From NCBI GenBank assembly GCA_964550025.1, contig CAZJYI010000049.1, positions 1-64,000 on the forward strand: a stretch of 64,000 bases of DNA, in the 5' to 3' direction. Made by a program: the position numbers and the translations under genes. Shown piece after piece: positions 23,922-32,983 of the stretch. The stretch's first letter is position 1, and each line of letters opens with the position of its first letter. Below the pieces are notes generated by a model. It did no database searches. It saw only the letters and a list, made by a program, of their open reading frames with translations, and was not told the origin of the DNA. Origin of the DNA: CAZJYI01 sp964550025. GTDB taxonomy: Bacteria > Verrucomicrobiota > Kiritimatiellia > UBA8416 > CAYOBW01.

Positions 23922-26900
23922 CTACTGGTGGGTTGGTGGCGTGACTCCCGGCGCCGTCCATCGCCTCACGGTGCAGTCGCTGAACACGGCGACGATGTCC
24001 GTTCCGTTCCGCCCGAAACCCACGGACGTGGGTCGTGCGGTGTGGTCGATCAGGGTCAGCAGGAGCTTCCCCGATTCCGTATCCCAGAGGCGAACCGTTC
24101 CGTCGTGACTCCCGCTGACGAGGCGCCTCCCGTCCGGGCTGAAAGCCAGGCCGCAGCCGCCGGCCTGAAGGCCGGTCAGGGTCGCGAGCAGCGCGCCGGA
24201 CTCCGTATCCCACAACCGGATGGCGCTGTCCTTGTGCGCACAGGAGGCAAGGCGCCGGCCGTCGGGACTGAAAGACAGGCAGGTGACAGACCGTGCGGCG
24301 TCATTGGTCAGCGTCAGCAACGCCCCGCCCGGTTCCACGCGCCACAGCCGGATGCTTCCGTCGCCGCGACCGCCGCCGACGGCGAGCTGCCTGCCATCGG
24401 GGCTGAAGACCACGGACACGACGACACCCGTGTGTCCGCCAAACGCAGTCAGTTCCTTGCCGGATGCAGTGTCCCAGAGGGTGGTTCTCCCACGGACGGA
24501 CACGATACGCCCGTCTTTCGTGATGCGTTCCGTGCGGGCAGAGACGAGGAGCCTGCCGTCAGGGCTCAGGCTGAGGGCGCGTGGCCGATGCGCAGAATCG
24601 GCCACCCTGTACACCGCGTTGCCGGAGCCGCTGCCCCAGATTCTGATCGTCGGGTCTCCGAGCACCGAAGCCGCGACGTGCTTGCCGTCCTGGCTGAAGC
24701 TTATGCACTGAACAGGACCGGTGTGTCCCGCGAACGCCATCACTTCCCGACCCGTTGCGGTGTCCCAGACCCTTGCGACCGAAGGGTCACTCAGGGACTC
24801 GTTGCCGGAGTTCCGGACCGTTGCGACGGCTGCCGCCATGCGCGCGCCATCGGGACCGAGGACTGATGCGCGGAGTTGCCCGCGGAGTCTGTCGGAGAAA
24901 CAGCCCACGAGCCGTACAGTGCCGCCGTCGCACTCCGTGTTCCAGAGCTTGACACTGCCGTCTGTGCCGCCGGAGACAAGCTGGTTTCCGTCGGGGCTGA
25001 ATGCGACGGCCGGCACGTTCCCCTCGTGGCCGGTGTATGTGCAGAGCAGATCGCCGCTCTTTGCGTCCCACAGGCGGATACTGCTGTCGGAGCTCCCCGA
25101 TGCGACCCTCTTGCCGGAGGGGCAGACAGCGACGGATGTGACCGGCCCTTCGTGGCCGGAGAGGGTTCGCAGTAGCGGCATCGACTGATGCCGGGCCGGA
25201 GCGTCCGTGTCCCATATCCTGACGTTGCCGTCCCCGCATCCCGCGACGAGATAGCGACCGTCCGGGCCGAAAGCCAGAGACCGGGCCGAGCCATGGAGCC
25301 TCCCCGTGCTCATGACCGGGCTCTTGTCCCTTGCATCCCAGACCTTGACGCTGGCATCTCTCGCCGGGGAGGCCTGCCCTGTCGCGATCCGGTTGCCGTC
25401 CGGGCTGAAGACTGCCGTGGACACGCCGCCCACGTGAACCGAGCCATGGAGCAGGCATTTGCCGGACTGCACATCCCAGACCCGGATGCTGGGGCTGGCG
25501 GTCGTGAGAACGCGCTTGCCGTCCGGGCTGTAGTCCAACGTTGCCGATACCACGCCGTTCTTCACCGCGTGAACCGGCTCGCCGGTCTGTATCTCCCAGA
25601 CCTGTATTGTCCTGGCATGTCCCGAAGCAAAACGTTTTCCCTCGGGGTTGAAATCCACCGAAGCGACCCTGTTCTCAGTGTCGGATGCGCAGAAGAGCTG
25701 CTCCCCGCTCCGTGCGTCCCACAGCCTGACGCTGCCGTCGTCCCAGGAGGCCGAGGCGATGCGTGTGCCGTCGGGGCTGTAACGCACGCACCGGACCGGA
25801 CCGGCATGCCCCCTCAACGTCTTGACGGACCGGTCTGTACGGTCATGGAGGAAGTGCCATTCCCAGTGCCGGAGATGCTCGGGGCAGGAGTTGAGGAGGT
25901 CGCGCGCGAGCCGCGCGTTGGAACGGCGGAGTGCCCGGTTTGCCTGCGTGATGTGCGTGAAGTAGAGTGCGCGACGGGCGTTCTCCGCCTCGTCCACGGC
26001 CCGTTTGGCTTCCCGCCTGGCGTGCAGCCCCTGTTCGACGGCCACCCCTCGAGATCGACGTGCGTGCACGAGGCCGATGAGCGTGCCGGTCAGCCCCGCC
26101 GCGAGGGCTACAAGCGTGGCCGCGACGCCGATGACCAGTGCCCGGTTCCGCCTTGCGAATTTCTGCGCAAGGTACCAGGTACTGGGCGGCCGCGCCCGGA
26201 TGGGCTGGTGGTTCAGGTAGCGCTGAAGGTCGGTGGCCAGTTCCGCCGCCGATTCGTAACGACGGTCGCGCTCTTTGGCCAGCGCTTTGCCGACGATGGT
26301 GTCGAGATCGCCGGCAAGCCGCCGGTCGACGGAGCTGAGCCGTTCCGGCTCCTCCTCGCAGATGGCCCGCACGGCCTGCAGCAGGCCGTCCTTCAGATCG
26401 TAGGGCAATCGACCGGCCAACAGCTCGTAGGCAATGATCCCCAGTGCGTACACGTCGCTCCGCTCGTCGATGGCGTCGGGCTTTCCTTCCGCCTGTTCGG
26501 GGCTCATGTAAGCCAGCGTGCCGACCAGCGCACCCGTCTCGGTCTCTACCGTGCTGACGCGCAGGTCGGCTTCCGTGGCCCTCGCGAGCCCGAAATCGAG
26601 GATCTTCGGTTCGCCCGAATCGTCCACGAGGATGTTTGTCGGCTTCAAATCGCGATGCACGATCCCTTTGCGGTGGGCGTACCGGACGCCTTCGGCAACC
26701 CGCAGCAGCAACGCGACGCGCGCGCGCAGGCCGAGATCGTGTTCGTCGGCATAGGCGGTCAACGGCAGGCCGCTGACGTGCTCCATGACGAAGAACGGCT
26801 GGGATTCCGAGTCAACGACGGTCACGCCCGCGTCGTAGATGCGTGCAATTGCCGGGTGTTCGAGGCGACCGAGAATCTCGACCTCCGCGCCGAAACGCTT

Positions 26901-27125
26901 CAGGATGGCGGCCGAGAGAGACCCCATCCGTGCAACCTTGATGGCCACTTTGCGGTGGGGTTGAACCTGCGTGGCCTCGTACACTCGTCCCATCCCGCCC
27001 TGCCCGATGACGCGCCCGATGTGATAGCCGTCGATGCGGGGCATCGGGCCCTCTGTCTCGCTTCCTGCGTTGCGTCCCCCGTGCTCGCTGACGGGCGGCA
27101 AGTTACTGGCTGGGCGGACTTCCAT
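23922..27125 (-). CDS. Membrane Ser/Thr protein kinase with 14 WD40 repeats
   Basis: 1067-aa Hanks-type kinase. The kinase domain at residues ~31-300 has GQGGMGRVYEA, the VAIK lysine, HRDLKPTNIL, DFGLARA and GTLAYMSPEQAEG. A single membrane helix (about 335-357) precedes a basic, coiled region. Fourteen WD40 repeats then fill residues ~455-1065, enough for two seven-bladed propellers, probably outside the cytoplasm given one membrane pass. It ends the leftward trio of sigma factor, 173-aa protein and kinase, an arrangement I know from PVC genomes. The likely role is phosphorylation of the sigma factor or another regulator in response to an envelope signal. ATG 27125 is preferred; MPRIDGYHIG at 27044 is an alternative. 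Confidence 0.92.
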   Translation of the reverse strand: MEVRPASNLPPVSEHGGRNAGSETEGPMPRIDGYHIGRVIGQGGMGRVYEATQVQPHRKVAIKVARMGSLSAAILKRFGAEVEILGRLEHPAIARIYDAGVTVVDSESQPFFVMEHVSGLPLTAYADEHDLGLRARVALLLRVAEGVRYAHRKGIVHRDLKPTNILVDDSGEPKILDFGLARATEADLRVSTVETETGALVGTLAYMSPEQAEGKPDAIDERSDVYALGIIAYELLAGRLPYDLKDGLLQAVRAICEEEPERLSSVDRRLAGDLDTIVGKALAKERDRRYESAAELATDLQRYLNHQPIRARPPSTWYLAQKFARRNRALVIGVAATLVALAAGLTGTLIGLVHARRSRGVAVEQGLHARREAKRAVDEAENARRALYFTHITQANRALRRSNARLARDLLNSCPEHLRHWEWHFLHDRTDRSVKTLRGHAGPVRCVRYSPDGTRIASASWDDGSVRLWDARSGEQLFCASDTENRVASVDFNPEGKRFASGHARTIQVWEIQTGEPVHAVKNGVVSATLDYSPDGKRVLTTASPSIRVWDVQSGKCLLHGSVHVGGVSTAVFSPDGNRIATGQASPARDASVKVWDARDKSPVMSTGRLHGSARSLAFGPDGRYLVAGCGDGNVRIWDTDAPARHQSMPLLRTLSGHEGPVTSVAVCPSGKRVASGSSDSSIRLWDAKSGDLLCTYTGHEGNVPAVAFSPDGNQLVSGGTDGSVKLWNTECDGGTVRLVGCFSDRLRGQLRASVLGPDGARMAAAVATVRNSGNESLSDPSVARVWDTATGREVMAFAGHTGPVQCISFSQDGKHVAASVLGDPTIRIWGSGSGNAVYRVADSAHRPRALSLSPDGRLLVSARTERITKDGRIVSVRGRTTLWDTASGKELTAFGGHTGVVVSVVFSPDGRQLAVGGGRGDGSIRLWRVEPGGALLTLTNDAARSVTCLSFSPDGRRLASCAHKDSAIRLWDTESGALLATLTGLQAGGCGLAFSPDGRRLVSGSHDGTVRLWDTESGKLLLTLIDHTARPTSVGFGRNGTDIVAVFSDCTVRRWTAPGVTPPTHQ

Positions 27126-27136
27126 GGCAGAAACGC

Positions 27137-27658
27137 TCAAGTCTTCGGGGTGGGGGAGGCGCCGAGGCGTTCGACGCACTCCAGGAACAACTCGCGTATG
27201 GGAGCGGTCATCCACGGCCGGGACGCACACCATTTCAAACCCGCCAGAAGATCGGCATCTCCCAGTTGCGATATCTTCGTTCCGCGTCTTGTCAATGCGG
27301 CGGCAATGGCCCCGTAGTACAAGACCGTCGCGATCTCCTTTGGCAGTGGGCTGGCCGGATCTGTGCGGTGGCCCCTCCCGAAGTCTTTGACGAAAACGAG
27401 CAACTCCGGGGGTGGCCGGGGATGAAGCAGTAGTTGACCGAATGTCTCCGGCGTGCCGGCCGCGCCCCGGCTTCCGCTCAGGGACGCCTCGGCCTCCCGG
27501 GAGAACGCGCCCAGATCAAAGAGCAGACTGCTGTTGAGCTGGTGCTCGAGGATGGCGCCGAGCTCGTCGACGGACCACAGCGGACGCGCGTCGCGCCCCG
27601 CCGTCATCAGTTCCGAGAGGTCCCTGCCGTTGGTGCTGTTGAGGGTCTTGTCTTCCAT
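27137..27658 (-). CDS. Small conserved protein of the sigma-factor/kinase module
   Basis: 173-aa soluble protein with no known domain. Features are LWSVDELGAILEHQLNS near the start, a QLLLHPRPPPELLVFVKDF segment in the middle and KEIATVLYYGAIAAAL further on. I recognise this pattern from proteins beside WD40-less and WD40 Ser/Thr kinases in Verrucomicrobia and Planctomycetes; their function is not known to me. It starts 66 bp after the sigma factor stop and ends 11 bp before the kinase start, so the three are co-transcribed. GGAGG 9 nt upstream supports the ATG at 27658. It may be an adaptor or anti-sigma-like partner; that is inference. Confidence 0.8.
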   Translation of the reverse strand: MEDKTLNSTNGRDLSELMTAGRDARPLWSVDELGAILEHQLNSSLLFDLGAFSREAEASLSGSRGAAGTPETFGQLLLHPRPPPELLVFVKDFGRGHRTDPASPLPKEIATVLYYGAIAAALTRRGTKISQLGDADLLAGLKWCASRPWMTAPIRELFLECVERLGASPTPKT

Positions 27659-27724
27659 GCTCCTTGCCTCCATCCGCCGGCGCGACGCCGTGTTCAGCAT
27701 ATCGATACGCGGAAACGGAGCCGA

Positions 27725-28471
27725 TTACGGATCGCCCGCGAGAATGGCACGAAGTTCCTCGATTTCCGCCTGCACCTCGGCCTCATCGCCGACGTAGTCC
27801 ATCACTACCTCCGTCAGCGCGCGGGCAAACATCCGTTTCGCCGTCACCAGCGTGTTGGACGCGTGCGAGGGCGAACGAAAGCCGAAGCGCCGCATGAGCT
27901 CCGAATATGGCACGGCACACTCGCCATCCAGAATCGGAGCCAGGATGCGGCACTCGAACACTTCCCTGTACACGGATTTTCCCGCTTTCTCGCACTCGCG
28001 GCGAAAACGCTCGATCGCCAGGGCGAGAACCCGGCCTGCCCAGGCCCTGTCGAAAACGGCGCGTTCCCCGGGCGGCGCGGCCAGTGCGTGGGCGTGATCG
28101 TCGATGTCGTCGATCATGCCGGGGCCCGGAGACCGCTTCTGCGCGGTCTCGCGCCGGATCACGCTCGCGAGATAGCGTTCCAGCGACGTGAGAAGAAACG
28201 TGCGGAACTTGCCGCGCCGTGGGTCGGCCCGGGCCAGCAGGTCGCCCTGCAGGATCTTCCCGCACACGAAGCCCTGCACGATGTCCTCGGCCCGATCGCG
28301 TGACAGCCTGCGCATCGTCACGAGATGGGCCGTCAGTGCAGGCAGGTAGCTGTTGACCAGCTCATCGAGGGCTTTGAACCCGGCTTCCCGCGATACGGAC
28401 GCCGCTCGGTCGACGAGCGACCAGCGTGTCAGCGGGAACTCCCTGTAGCGCGGTGCGGCGTCCTTGCTCAT
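27725..28471 (-). CDS. ECF-type RNA polymerase sigma factor (PVC FPLTRWSLV class)
   Basis: 248-aa sigma factor. The N-terminal FPLTRWSLVDRA motif is the hallmark of a PVC-specific ECF class. Region 2 follows (LVNSYLPALTAHLV, RDRAEDIVQGFVCGKIL, ADPRRGKFRTFLLTSLERYL). A C-terminal helix-turn-helix region 4 is suggested by VPYSELMRRFGFRSPSHASN. It is longer than classical ECFs (~190) because of a linker and C-terminal extension, as is common where a kinase replaces an anti-sigma factor. ATG 28471 has GGAG 8 nt upstream; the TTG at 28477 is too close to that site. First gene of the leftward trio and divergent from an outer-membrane beta-barrel gene that could be its target. Confidence 0.88.
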   Translation of the reverse strand: MSKDAAPRYREFPLTRWSLVDRAASVSREAGFKALDELVNSYLPALTAHLVTMRRLSRDRAEDIVQGFVCGKILQGDLLARADPRRGKFRTFLLTSLERYLASVIRRETAQKRSPGPGMIDDIDDHAHALAAPPGERAVFDRAWAGRVLALAIERFRRECEKAGKSVYREVFECRILAPILDGECAVPYSELMRRFGFRSPSHASNTLVTAKRMFARALTEVVMDYVGDEAEVQAEIEELRAILAGDP

Positions 28472-28695
28472 GCGCAAAACTCCACGATCAGTCTATCGGG
28501 CGACCGGTGCCGGCGTCCAACGAAATAACCTGCCATCCAAAACTCGCCGCGTGTTTGCGTATCCATGGGCAGACTATGAAACGCGAACCGACAGACTGGA
28601 AGGAGGCAGAGAGGACGAACGCAACACGCATCGTGCGGTGCGGTGGAGACGAGCAGGCGAAGTGCAGGAAACCAGAAATGACGGAGGGAGCAGTG

Positions 28696-29274
28696 ATGAA
28701 CAAGTACGCGGTGTTGACGGTTGTCTACGGACTGCTGGCGGCGGGACAGGCAGCGGCCTTCGGCGGGGCCGGGGGCGAAGGCGGGAACGGGTGGGATTTC
28801 TCGGGCGGCTTCCTCGTCAGTCCGGAGTATCGCAGCATACTCGACGACGCCTACCCCGAGAGCTCGGTCACGGGCGGTTTCGCCTGGTTCGATCTCGGCG
28901 CGGCCTACCGCTGGCGGATGTCCGAAATGTTGAGCATACACGCCGGCGCGAATGTCCTGGTGAACGCCGTCACGGGCGACGACTCGTATGTGAACTTCGT
29001 CCTCGTGCCGGGCGTGAGCGGTCGCTATCGCTTCAGTCCCGCACCGTGCTTCTACGCCGGCGCCGAGGCCAACCTGAACATGCCGACCTCCGGCAGCAGT
29101 CGCTTCGACTTCAGTGCAGGCGGGCTCGGGCTGGGTCTGCTCGGTGGTTACGAGTTCCAGCGCGACTGGCGCCTCGAGCTCGGTTACCTGTACCTTCCCG
29201 TCAAAGTCAGCGGGGCGGTCAGGGGAACCAAGAACGTCGGCGGCCTTTCCATCCGGTTCGCCATGCCCTTCTGA
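28696..29274 (+). CDS. Small outer-membrane beta-barrel protein
   Basis: 192-aa exported protein. A signal peptide is visible (MNKYAVLTVVYGLLAAGQAAAF, cleavage after AAA). Short amphipathic strands follow (GGFLVSPEYRSIL, FDLGAAYRWRM, GVSGRYRFSP, LGLGLLGGYEF, WRLELGYLYLPVKV), ending in a C-terminal phenylalanine after IRFAMP. This is typical of an OmpA/OmpW-like eight-stranded barrel (OMP_b-brl). GGAGGGAG 5 nt before the ATG fixes the start. It is divergent from the ECF sigma gene and 28 bp upstream of a co-directional secreted protein. Function unknown. Confidence 0.82.
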   Translation: MNKYAVLTVVYGLLAAGQAAAFGGAGGEGGNGWDFSGGFLVSPEYRSILDDAYPESSVTGGFAWFDLGAAYRWRMSEMLSIHAGANVLVNAVTGDDSYVNFVLVPGVSGRYRFSPAPCFYAGAEANLNMPTSGSSRFDFSAGGLGLGLLGGYEFQRDWRLELGYLYLPVKVSGAVRGTKNVGGLSIRFAMPF

Positions 29275-29302
29275 AACTCGATCCCGAAACGGGAGACCGA
29301 AC

Positions 29303-30037
29303 GTGAAGACACTATTGAGAATGGCGCTGGCAACCTGGATCCTGGGAACATGCGGCTGCGTGTCGGTGAAGCCGAGGTTCATACGGAAAGACGCGGCGTT
29401 TCTGGCCGCGTTGGAGTCACGCGACCAGGTGGGCCTCGGCGAGTTCCGTGCGCGGCACCTGCTTCCTCCCGGACAGCAGATCGCCCTGTCGCTTGTCCTC
29501 CCCTTAGCGGGTAATGCCATGGCCGCGTGCCCACCTCAGACGGGACTCGTTCTCCCCGGCAGGTCGGAGTATTCGGACGTGCCTCACCTGGCGGAGTTGA
29601 ACCGCCGGTGCCTGCGCGAGATACAGGCGGTCCTGTCGAAATCCACGCGCTTCAAGTTCATTCCCGTGGAGGCGCTGGTGCCCCCCGCCGGCTCCGGCCC
29701 TCGCGGGGCCGGTCAGGTGCGCAGCCTCTGTGCGCAGAACAAGCTGGATGCCGCCGTGGGCGTGGTTTGCCGCTTTGCCCTCGCGGGAGGATGGGAAAAG
29801 ACGCTGTCCGTTGATATGCATTGGGACATCTGCGACGCAGATGGCAGGAGACGCACGACCGTGTTTACCGTGGCGTCCACCCGCGAGACGTTCGAGGTCA
29901 TTCCCAATGTCAGGGATGCCAGGTACGCGGGGCACTATGTGCAACTGGCTCGCAAGAATGCGGAGGATTTCCTGCGGTTGCTGAACGGAGACCGACCGTT
30001 GCACGGCAACTACGGGCAGCCCCTGGCCGGGAACTGA
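29303..30037 (+). CDS. Exported protein, unknown (possible lipoprotein)
   Basis: 244-aa protein with a signal sequence MKTLLRMALATWILGTCGCVSV. The CGC suggests a lipid-attachment cysteine, but the residues before it (GTCG) are a poor lipobox. The remainder is a mixed soluble domain with LQEIQAVL-like helices and a conserved-looking KLDAAVGVVCRFALAGGW segment; I do not recognise the family. The GTG at 29303 is chosen because GGGAG lies about 8 nt upstream and it gives the full hydrophobic leader; the ATG at 29321 would shorten it. Probably co-transcribed with the beta-barrel gene. A strong hairpin follows at 30080-30116. Confidence 0.72.
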   Translation: MKTLLRMALATWILGTCGCVSVKPRFIRKDAAFLAALESRDQVGLGEFRARHLLPPGQQIALSLVLPLAGNAMAACPPQTGLVLPGRSEYSDVPHLAELNRRCLREIQAVLSKSTRFKFIPVEALVPPAGSGPRGAGQVRSLCAQNKLDAAVGVVCRFALAGGWEKTLSVDMHWDICDADGRRRTTVFTVASTRETFEVIPNVRDARYAGHYVQLARKNAEDFLRLLNGDRPLHGNYGQPLAGN

Positions 30038-30079
30038 GCAGGTCCGGCAGGTCCGTTTCCCAACCCGCTTGGACAACTC

Positions 30080-30116
30080 ACGACAAGACACGCGAGGTCC
30101 TCGCGTGTCTTGTCGT
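30080..30116. terminator. Perfect 17-bp stem hairpin after the exported protein gene
   Basis: ACGACAAGACACGCGAG pairs perfectly with CTCGCGTGTCTTGTCGT around a 3-nt loop. There is no T-run after it, so it may act as a Rho-assisted terminator or mRNA stabiliser rather than a canonical intrinsic terminator. Confidence 0.7.
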
Positions 30117-30181
30117 CGGCAGCTGCCCTGCCGGGAACGGAACTTGCTTCTTTCATCACGTGAAGGTACACGTGACGTCGT

Positions 30182-31006
30182 ATGCGCTATTTGCTTGAGA
30201 TGCTGTTGGTGACCGTTTTGCCGATCGGGGTCGGTTTTGCAGTTGGGCGCCGGGGACCCAAGTGGATGCGTGGCGTGCGCTGGTCGGCCCTGCTCTGCGG
30301 CATGCTGTTCTTGATCGGCTGGTTCTGGCTGTCCAGCGTGCTGCGCGGCTACGCGGACACCGACGGCCCCGGGTGGCAATTGGCGGAGTACTGGACGCAG
30401 AAGGCGCGTTGGTACGTCTACGCCGTTGTCCTGCTCGGCGGACTCGGCGTCGCCGCCGGAGGCGAATGGCATGGGCACCGCTGGTCCCGCCAGGTCGTCT
30501 ACGCGTCGGCCGTGTTCTTCGTGGTGATCGCGACGGCCTGGCGCACCTTCCCCCTGTACGTCATTCTGTCGCGGGGAGAGAGCAAGCGCGATGGTCTCGG
30601 CTTCATGCGCCAGACCGTGGAGTTCACCTGCGGCCCGGTGGCGCTGGCCAATCTCCTCGAACGCTACCACGGCCACCCACCGTTCAGCGAACGGCGCATT
30701 GCCAAGCTCTCCGGCACCACCTACGAAGGAACGACCACCGCCGGGCTGATCCGAGCGGCCGAGAAGCTCGGGTGTCGCGTGGAGTCCTGCGGAGTGATGA
30801 CGTTGGACGAGCTTTTGGCACACGGTGAACCCGCCATCGTGAAAATCGCTACCTGTCCCGGCGTACGGCACGCCACGCTCATGTTCGGCATCAACGACAG
30901 CATGGTCTACTTCGCGGACCCGGCCTACGGGCCGCGGAAGATGACGCATGAGAACTTCCTCAAGGTCTGGTACGGCACGACGCTGACGCTCGAAGCAGGC
31001 CCGTGA
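30182..31006 (+). CDS. Membrane-anchored C39-type cysteine peptidase
   Basis: 274-aa protein. Four hydrophobic segments lie in residues 1-125. A papain-like C39 domain occupies ~135-270: Cys150 in QTVEFTCGPVALANLL, His230 in GVRHATLMFGI and Asp246 in FADPAYGP complete the triad, and a Gln before the Cys (Q144) suits the oxyanion hole. C39 domains normally cut double-glycine leaders of peptides during ABC export; here no ABC transporter, precursor peptide or partner is adjacent. It could be a bacteriocin-type processing protease acting in trans or a general membrane peptidase. The ATG has no strong ribosome binding site. The stop codon abuts a GTAG-foot hairpin pair. Confidence 0.82.
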   Translation: MRYLLEMLLVTVLPIGVGFAVGRRGPKWMRGVRWSALLCGMLFLIGWFWLSSVLRGYADTDGPGWQLAEYWTQKARWYVYAVVLLGGLGVAAGGEWHGHRWSRQVVYASAVFFVVIATAWRTFPLYVILSRGESKRDGLGFMRQTVEFTCGPVALANLLERYHGHPPFSERRIAKLSGTTYEGTTTAGLIRAAEKLGCRVESCGVMTLDELLAHGEPAIVKIATCPGVRHATLMFGINDSMVYFADPAYGPRKMTHENFLKVWYGTTLTLEAGP

Positions 31007-31009
31007 CCG

Positions 31010-31060
31010 GTGCCGGCTGAAAGCCGGCACCACGTGTCACCGGCTGAAAGCCGGCGCTAC
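31010..31060 (-). repeat. REP-like double hairpin with GTAG foot
   Basis: Read on the minus strand: GTAG, then CCGGCTTTCAGCCGG, then a second hairpin GTGCCGGCTTTCAGCCGGCAC. It begins 4 nt after the C39-type peptidase stop codon. The same hairpin core occurs at 31148, 33980 and 49645. Confidence 0.82.
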
Positions 31061-31147
31061 TGCGTTGGACGTCCCGATGGTTACGCCGGGGGGCGCCCGC
31101 CTTGGACGTTGGAACGGTCCCGCTCGGGTTTGCGGTCTGCCGCTGGC

Positions 31148-31169
31148 GTAGCGCCGGCTTCCCAGCCGG
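31148..31169 (+). repeat. REP-like hairpin with GTAG foot
   Basis: GTAGCG followed by the stem CCGGCT/AGCCGG around a TCCC loop, opposite in orientation to the copy at 31010-31060. A further GC-rich palindrome (CCGCCGG...CCGGCGG) follows at about 31179-31199. Confidence 0.75.
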
Positions 31170-31254
31170 TGAGGAGTTCCGCCGGGCTCCGTCCGGCGGG
31201 GCGGGCGGCCGAGACTTATTGCATCAATCCGCCGTTCACGCTAACATCCGCGTC

Positions 31255-32748
31255 ATGAAGCAGTTTGTTCTTGCCCTCGACCAGGGAACGACCAGTTCCC
31301 GCGCCATCATCTTCGATGGCGACAGCAACATCGTGTCCGTCGCACAGCAACCGTTCGAGCAGATCTTCCCGCACCCCGGATGGGTCGAACACGATGCCGA
31401 AGCCATCTGGCAGACGCAGTTGGCGACGGCCGTGGATGCGCTTGCCCGGGCCGGGTTGTCCGCTTCGGACATTTCCGCCATCGGCATCACGAACCAACGC
31501 GAGACCGTGGTCGTGTGGGATCGGCGCACGGGCCGCCCCATTCACAACGCCATCGTCTGGCAGGATCGCCGCACGGCGGAGCAGACCGATGCCCTCAAAG
31601 CGCACGAAACGGCGGAGCACATCCGTGAGCGGACGGGTCTGCTTCCGGATCCCTACTTCTCCGCCAGCAAGATCCACTGGTTGCTCGAAAACGTCCCCGG
31701 CGCCCGTGACGCCGCCCGCGCGGGGCACCTGGCATTCGGGACGATCGACTCGTGGCTGGTGTACCGCCTGACGAACGGGGCCGTGCATTGCACCGACGTG
31801 TCGAACGCGAGCCGTACCATGCTCTTCGACATCCGCAAGGGCAGGTGGGACGAGGAGCTCCTGGGGCTTTTCGACGTTCCGCGTTCCATGCTGCCCGAGG
31901 TCGTCGACAGCAGCGGGGTTGCGGGAATGGCATCCAAAGACCTGCTGGGTGCCGAGGTGCCCGTTGCCGGGATCGTGGGCGACCAGCAGGCCGCCCTGTT
32001 CGGTCAGCTATGCACGCGGCCTGGCATGGTGAAGAACACTTACGGAACGGGCTGTTTCATGTTGGTGGAGACGGGCACGGAGCCCGTCAGGAGCCGGTCC
32101 AACCTGTTGACGACGGTTGCCTGGCGGAGGGCCGGTCAGCCGATGCAGTATGCGCTCGAAGGCAGCGTCTTCATCGCCGGCGCCGCGGTCCAGTGGCTGC
32201 GCGACGGCCTGGGGGTCATCGACAGCGCACCGGCCGTCAACGACCTGGCCCGGACGGTGCCGGACAGCGGCGGTGTTGTCGTCGTCCCCGCGTTTGTCGG
32301 GCTGGGCGCGCCGCACTGGGATCCGAGCGCGCGCGGTTCGATACTGGGGATTACGCGCGGGACGACAGCGGCCCACATTGCCCGGGCCACGCTGGAAGGA
32401 ATCGCGTTCCAGGTCGCCGATGTCCTGGAGGCCATGGAAAACGACATGGGTGGGAAGCTGGTTGGCCTTCGCGTTGACGGGGGCGCCGCGGCCAGCGACC
32501 TCCTGATGCAGATGCAGGCCGACATCCTGGGCGCCGAGGTGCGGCGTCCCCGGATCACCGAAACGACGGCACTTGGCGCCGCGTACATGGCCGGACTGGC
32601 GGTGGGCATCTGGGAGGATATCGACGACCTCGCTGAGCACTGGCAACTCGACCGCGCGTTCCAGCCCGCCGCGGAGGACGCCCAACGCCGCCGGATGCGC
32701 GCGGAATGGCTGCGGGCCGTCGAGCGGGCCAAGGGATGGGTGGCGTAG
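31255..32748 (+). CDS. glpK: Glycerol kinase
   Basis: ATP-dependent phosphorylation of glycerol to sn-glycerol 3-phosphate; FGGY carbohydrate kinase of 497 aa (family ~500). Diagnostic segments are LDQGTTSSRAIIFD (phosphate loop), ITNQRETVVVWD with the Arg-Glu substrate pair, WQDRRTAE, the GTIDSWLVYRLT domain, GDQQAALFGQ, KNTYGTGCFML and the ATP-binding GLRVDGGAAASDLLMQMQAD. The ATG at 31255 begins MKQFVLALDQG; the open frame upstream is repeat sequence. No GlpF or GlpD is adjacent, and no ribosome binding site is obvious. The assignment is firm because the E. coli-type signature motifs are intact. Confidence 0.96.
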   Translation: MKQFVLALDQGTTSSRAIIFDGDSNIVSVAQQPFEQIFPHPGWVEHDAEAIWQTQLATAVDALARAGLSASDISAIGITNQRETVVVWDRRTGRPIHNAIVWQDRRTAEQTDALKAHETAEHIRERTGLLPDPYFSASKIHWLLENVPGARDAARAGHLAFGTIDSWLVYRLTNGAVHCTDVSNASRTMLFDIRKGRWDEELLGLFDVPRSMLPEVVDSSGVAGMASKDLLGAEVPVAGIVGDQQAALFGQLCTRPGMVKNTYGTGCFMLVETGTEPVRSRSNLLTTVAWRRAGQPMQYALEGSVFIAGAAVQWLRDGLGVIDSAPAVNDLARTVPDSGGVVVVPAFVGLGAPHWDPSARGSILGITRGTTAAHIARATLEGIAFQVADVLEAMENDMGGKLVGLRVDGGAAASDLLMQMQADILGAEVRRPRITETTALGAAYMAGLAVGIWEDIDDLAEHWQLDRAFQPAAEDAQRRRMRAEWLRAVERAKGWVA

Positions 32749-32983
32749 ATGTGGCCTCATACGCCATACATGCGCTACTCGTTGTATCCGTACTGAGCAG
32801 TGTTGACTCGCCCATGGTCCAGCTTGCCACGGCGCGTTGTCACGAGTCCGGCCGTGGATGGCGGGGTGTGTCCCTGTCTCGCTGCACTGCCGGGGTCAAC
32901 GCGATCGGGCAGGCGTGGCGATACGGCCGGGGACTTGGCGGGGGCATGGTTACGACGCTGGTGGCGGGGGAGGGAAAAACCGC

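Noticed and set aside
23900..23925. GTAG near the WD40-kinase stop as a REP-like element
   Set aside because: GTAG is there but no stem of more than a few base pairs follows.
25188..27317. 709-codon plus-strand open frame opposite the WD40-kinase
   Set aside because: Antisense shadow of the kinase; no ribosome binding site and no recognisable motif.
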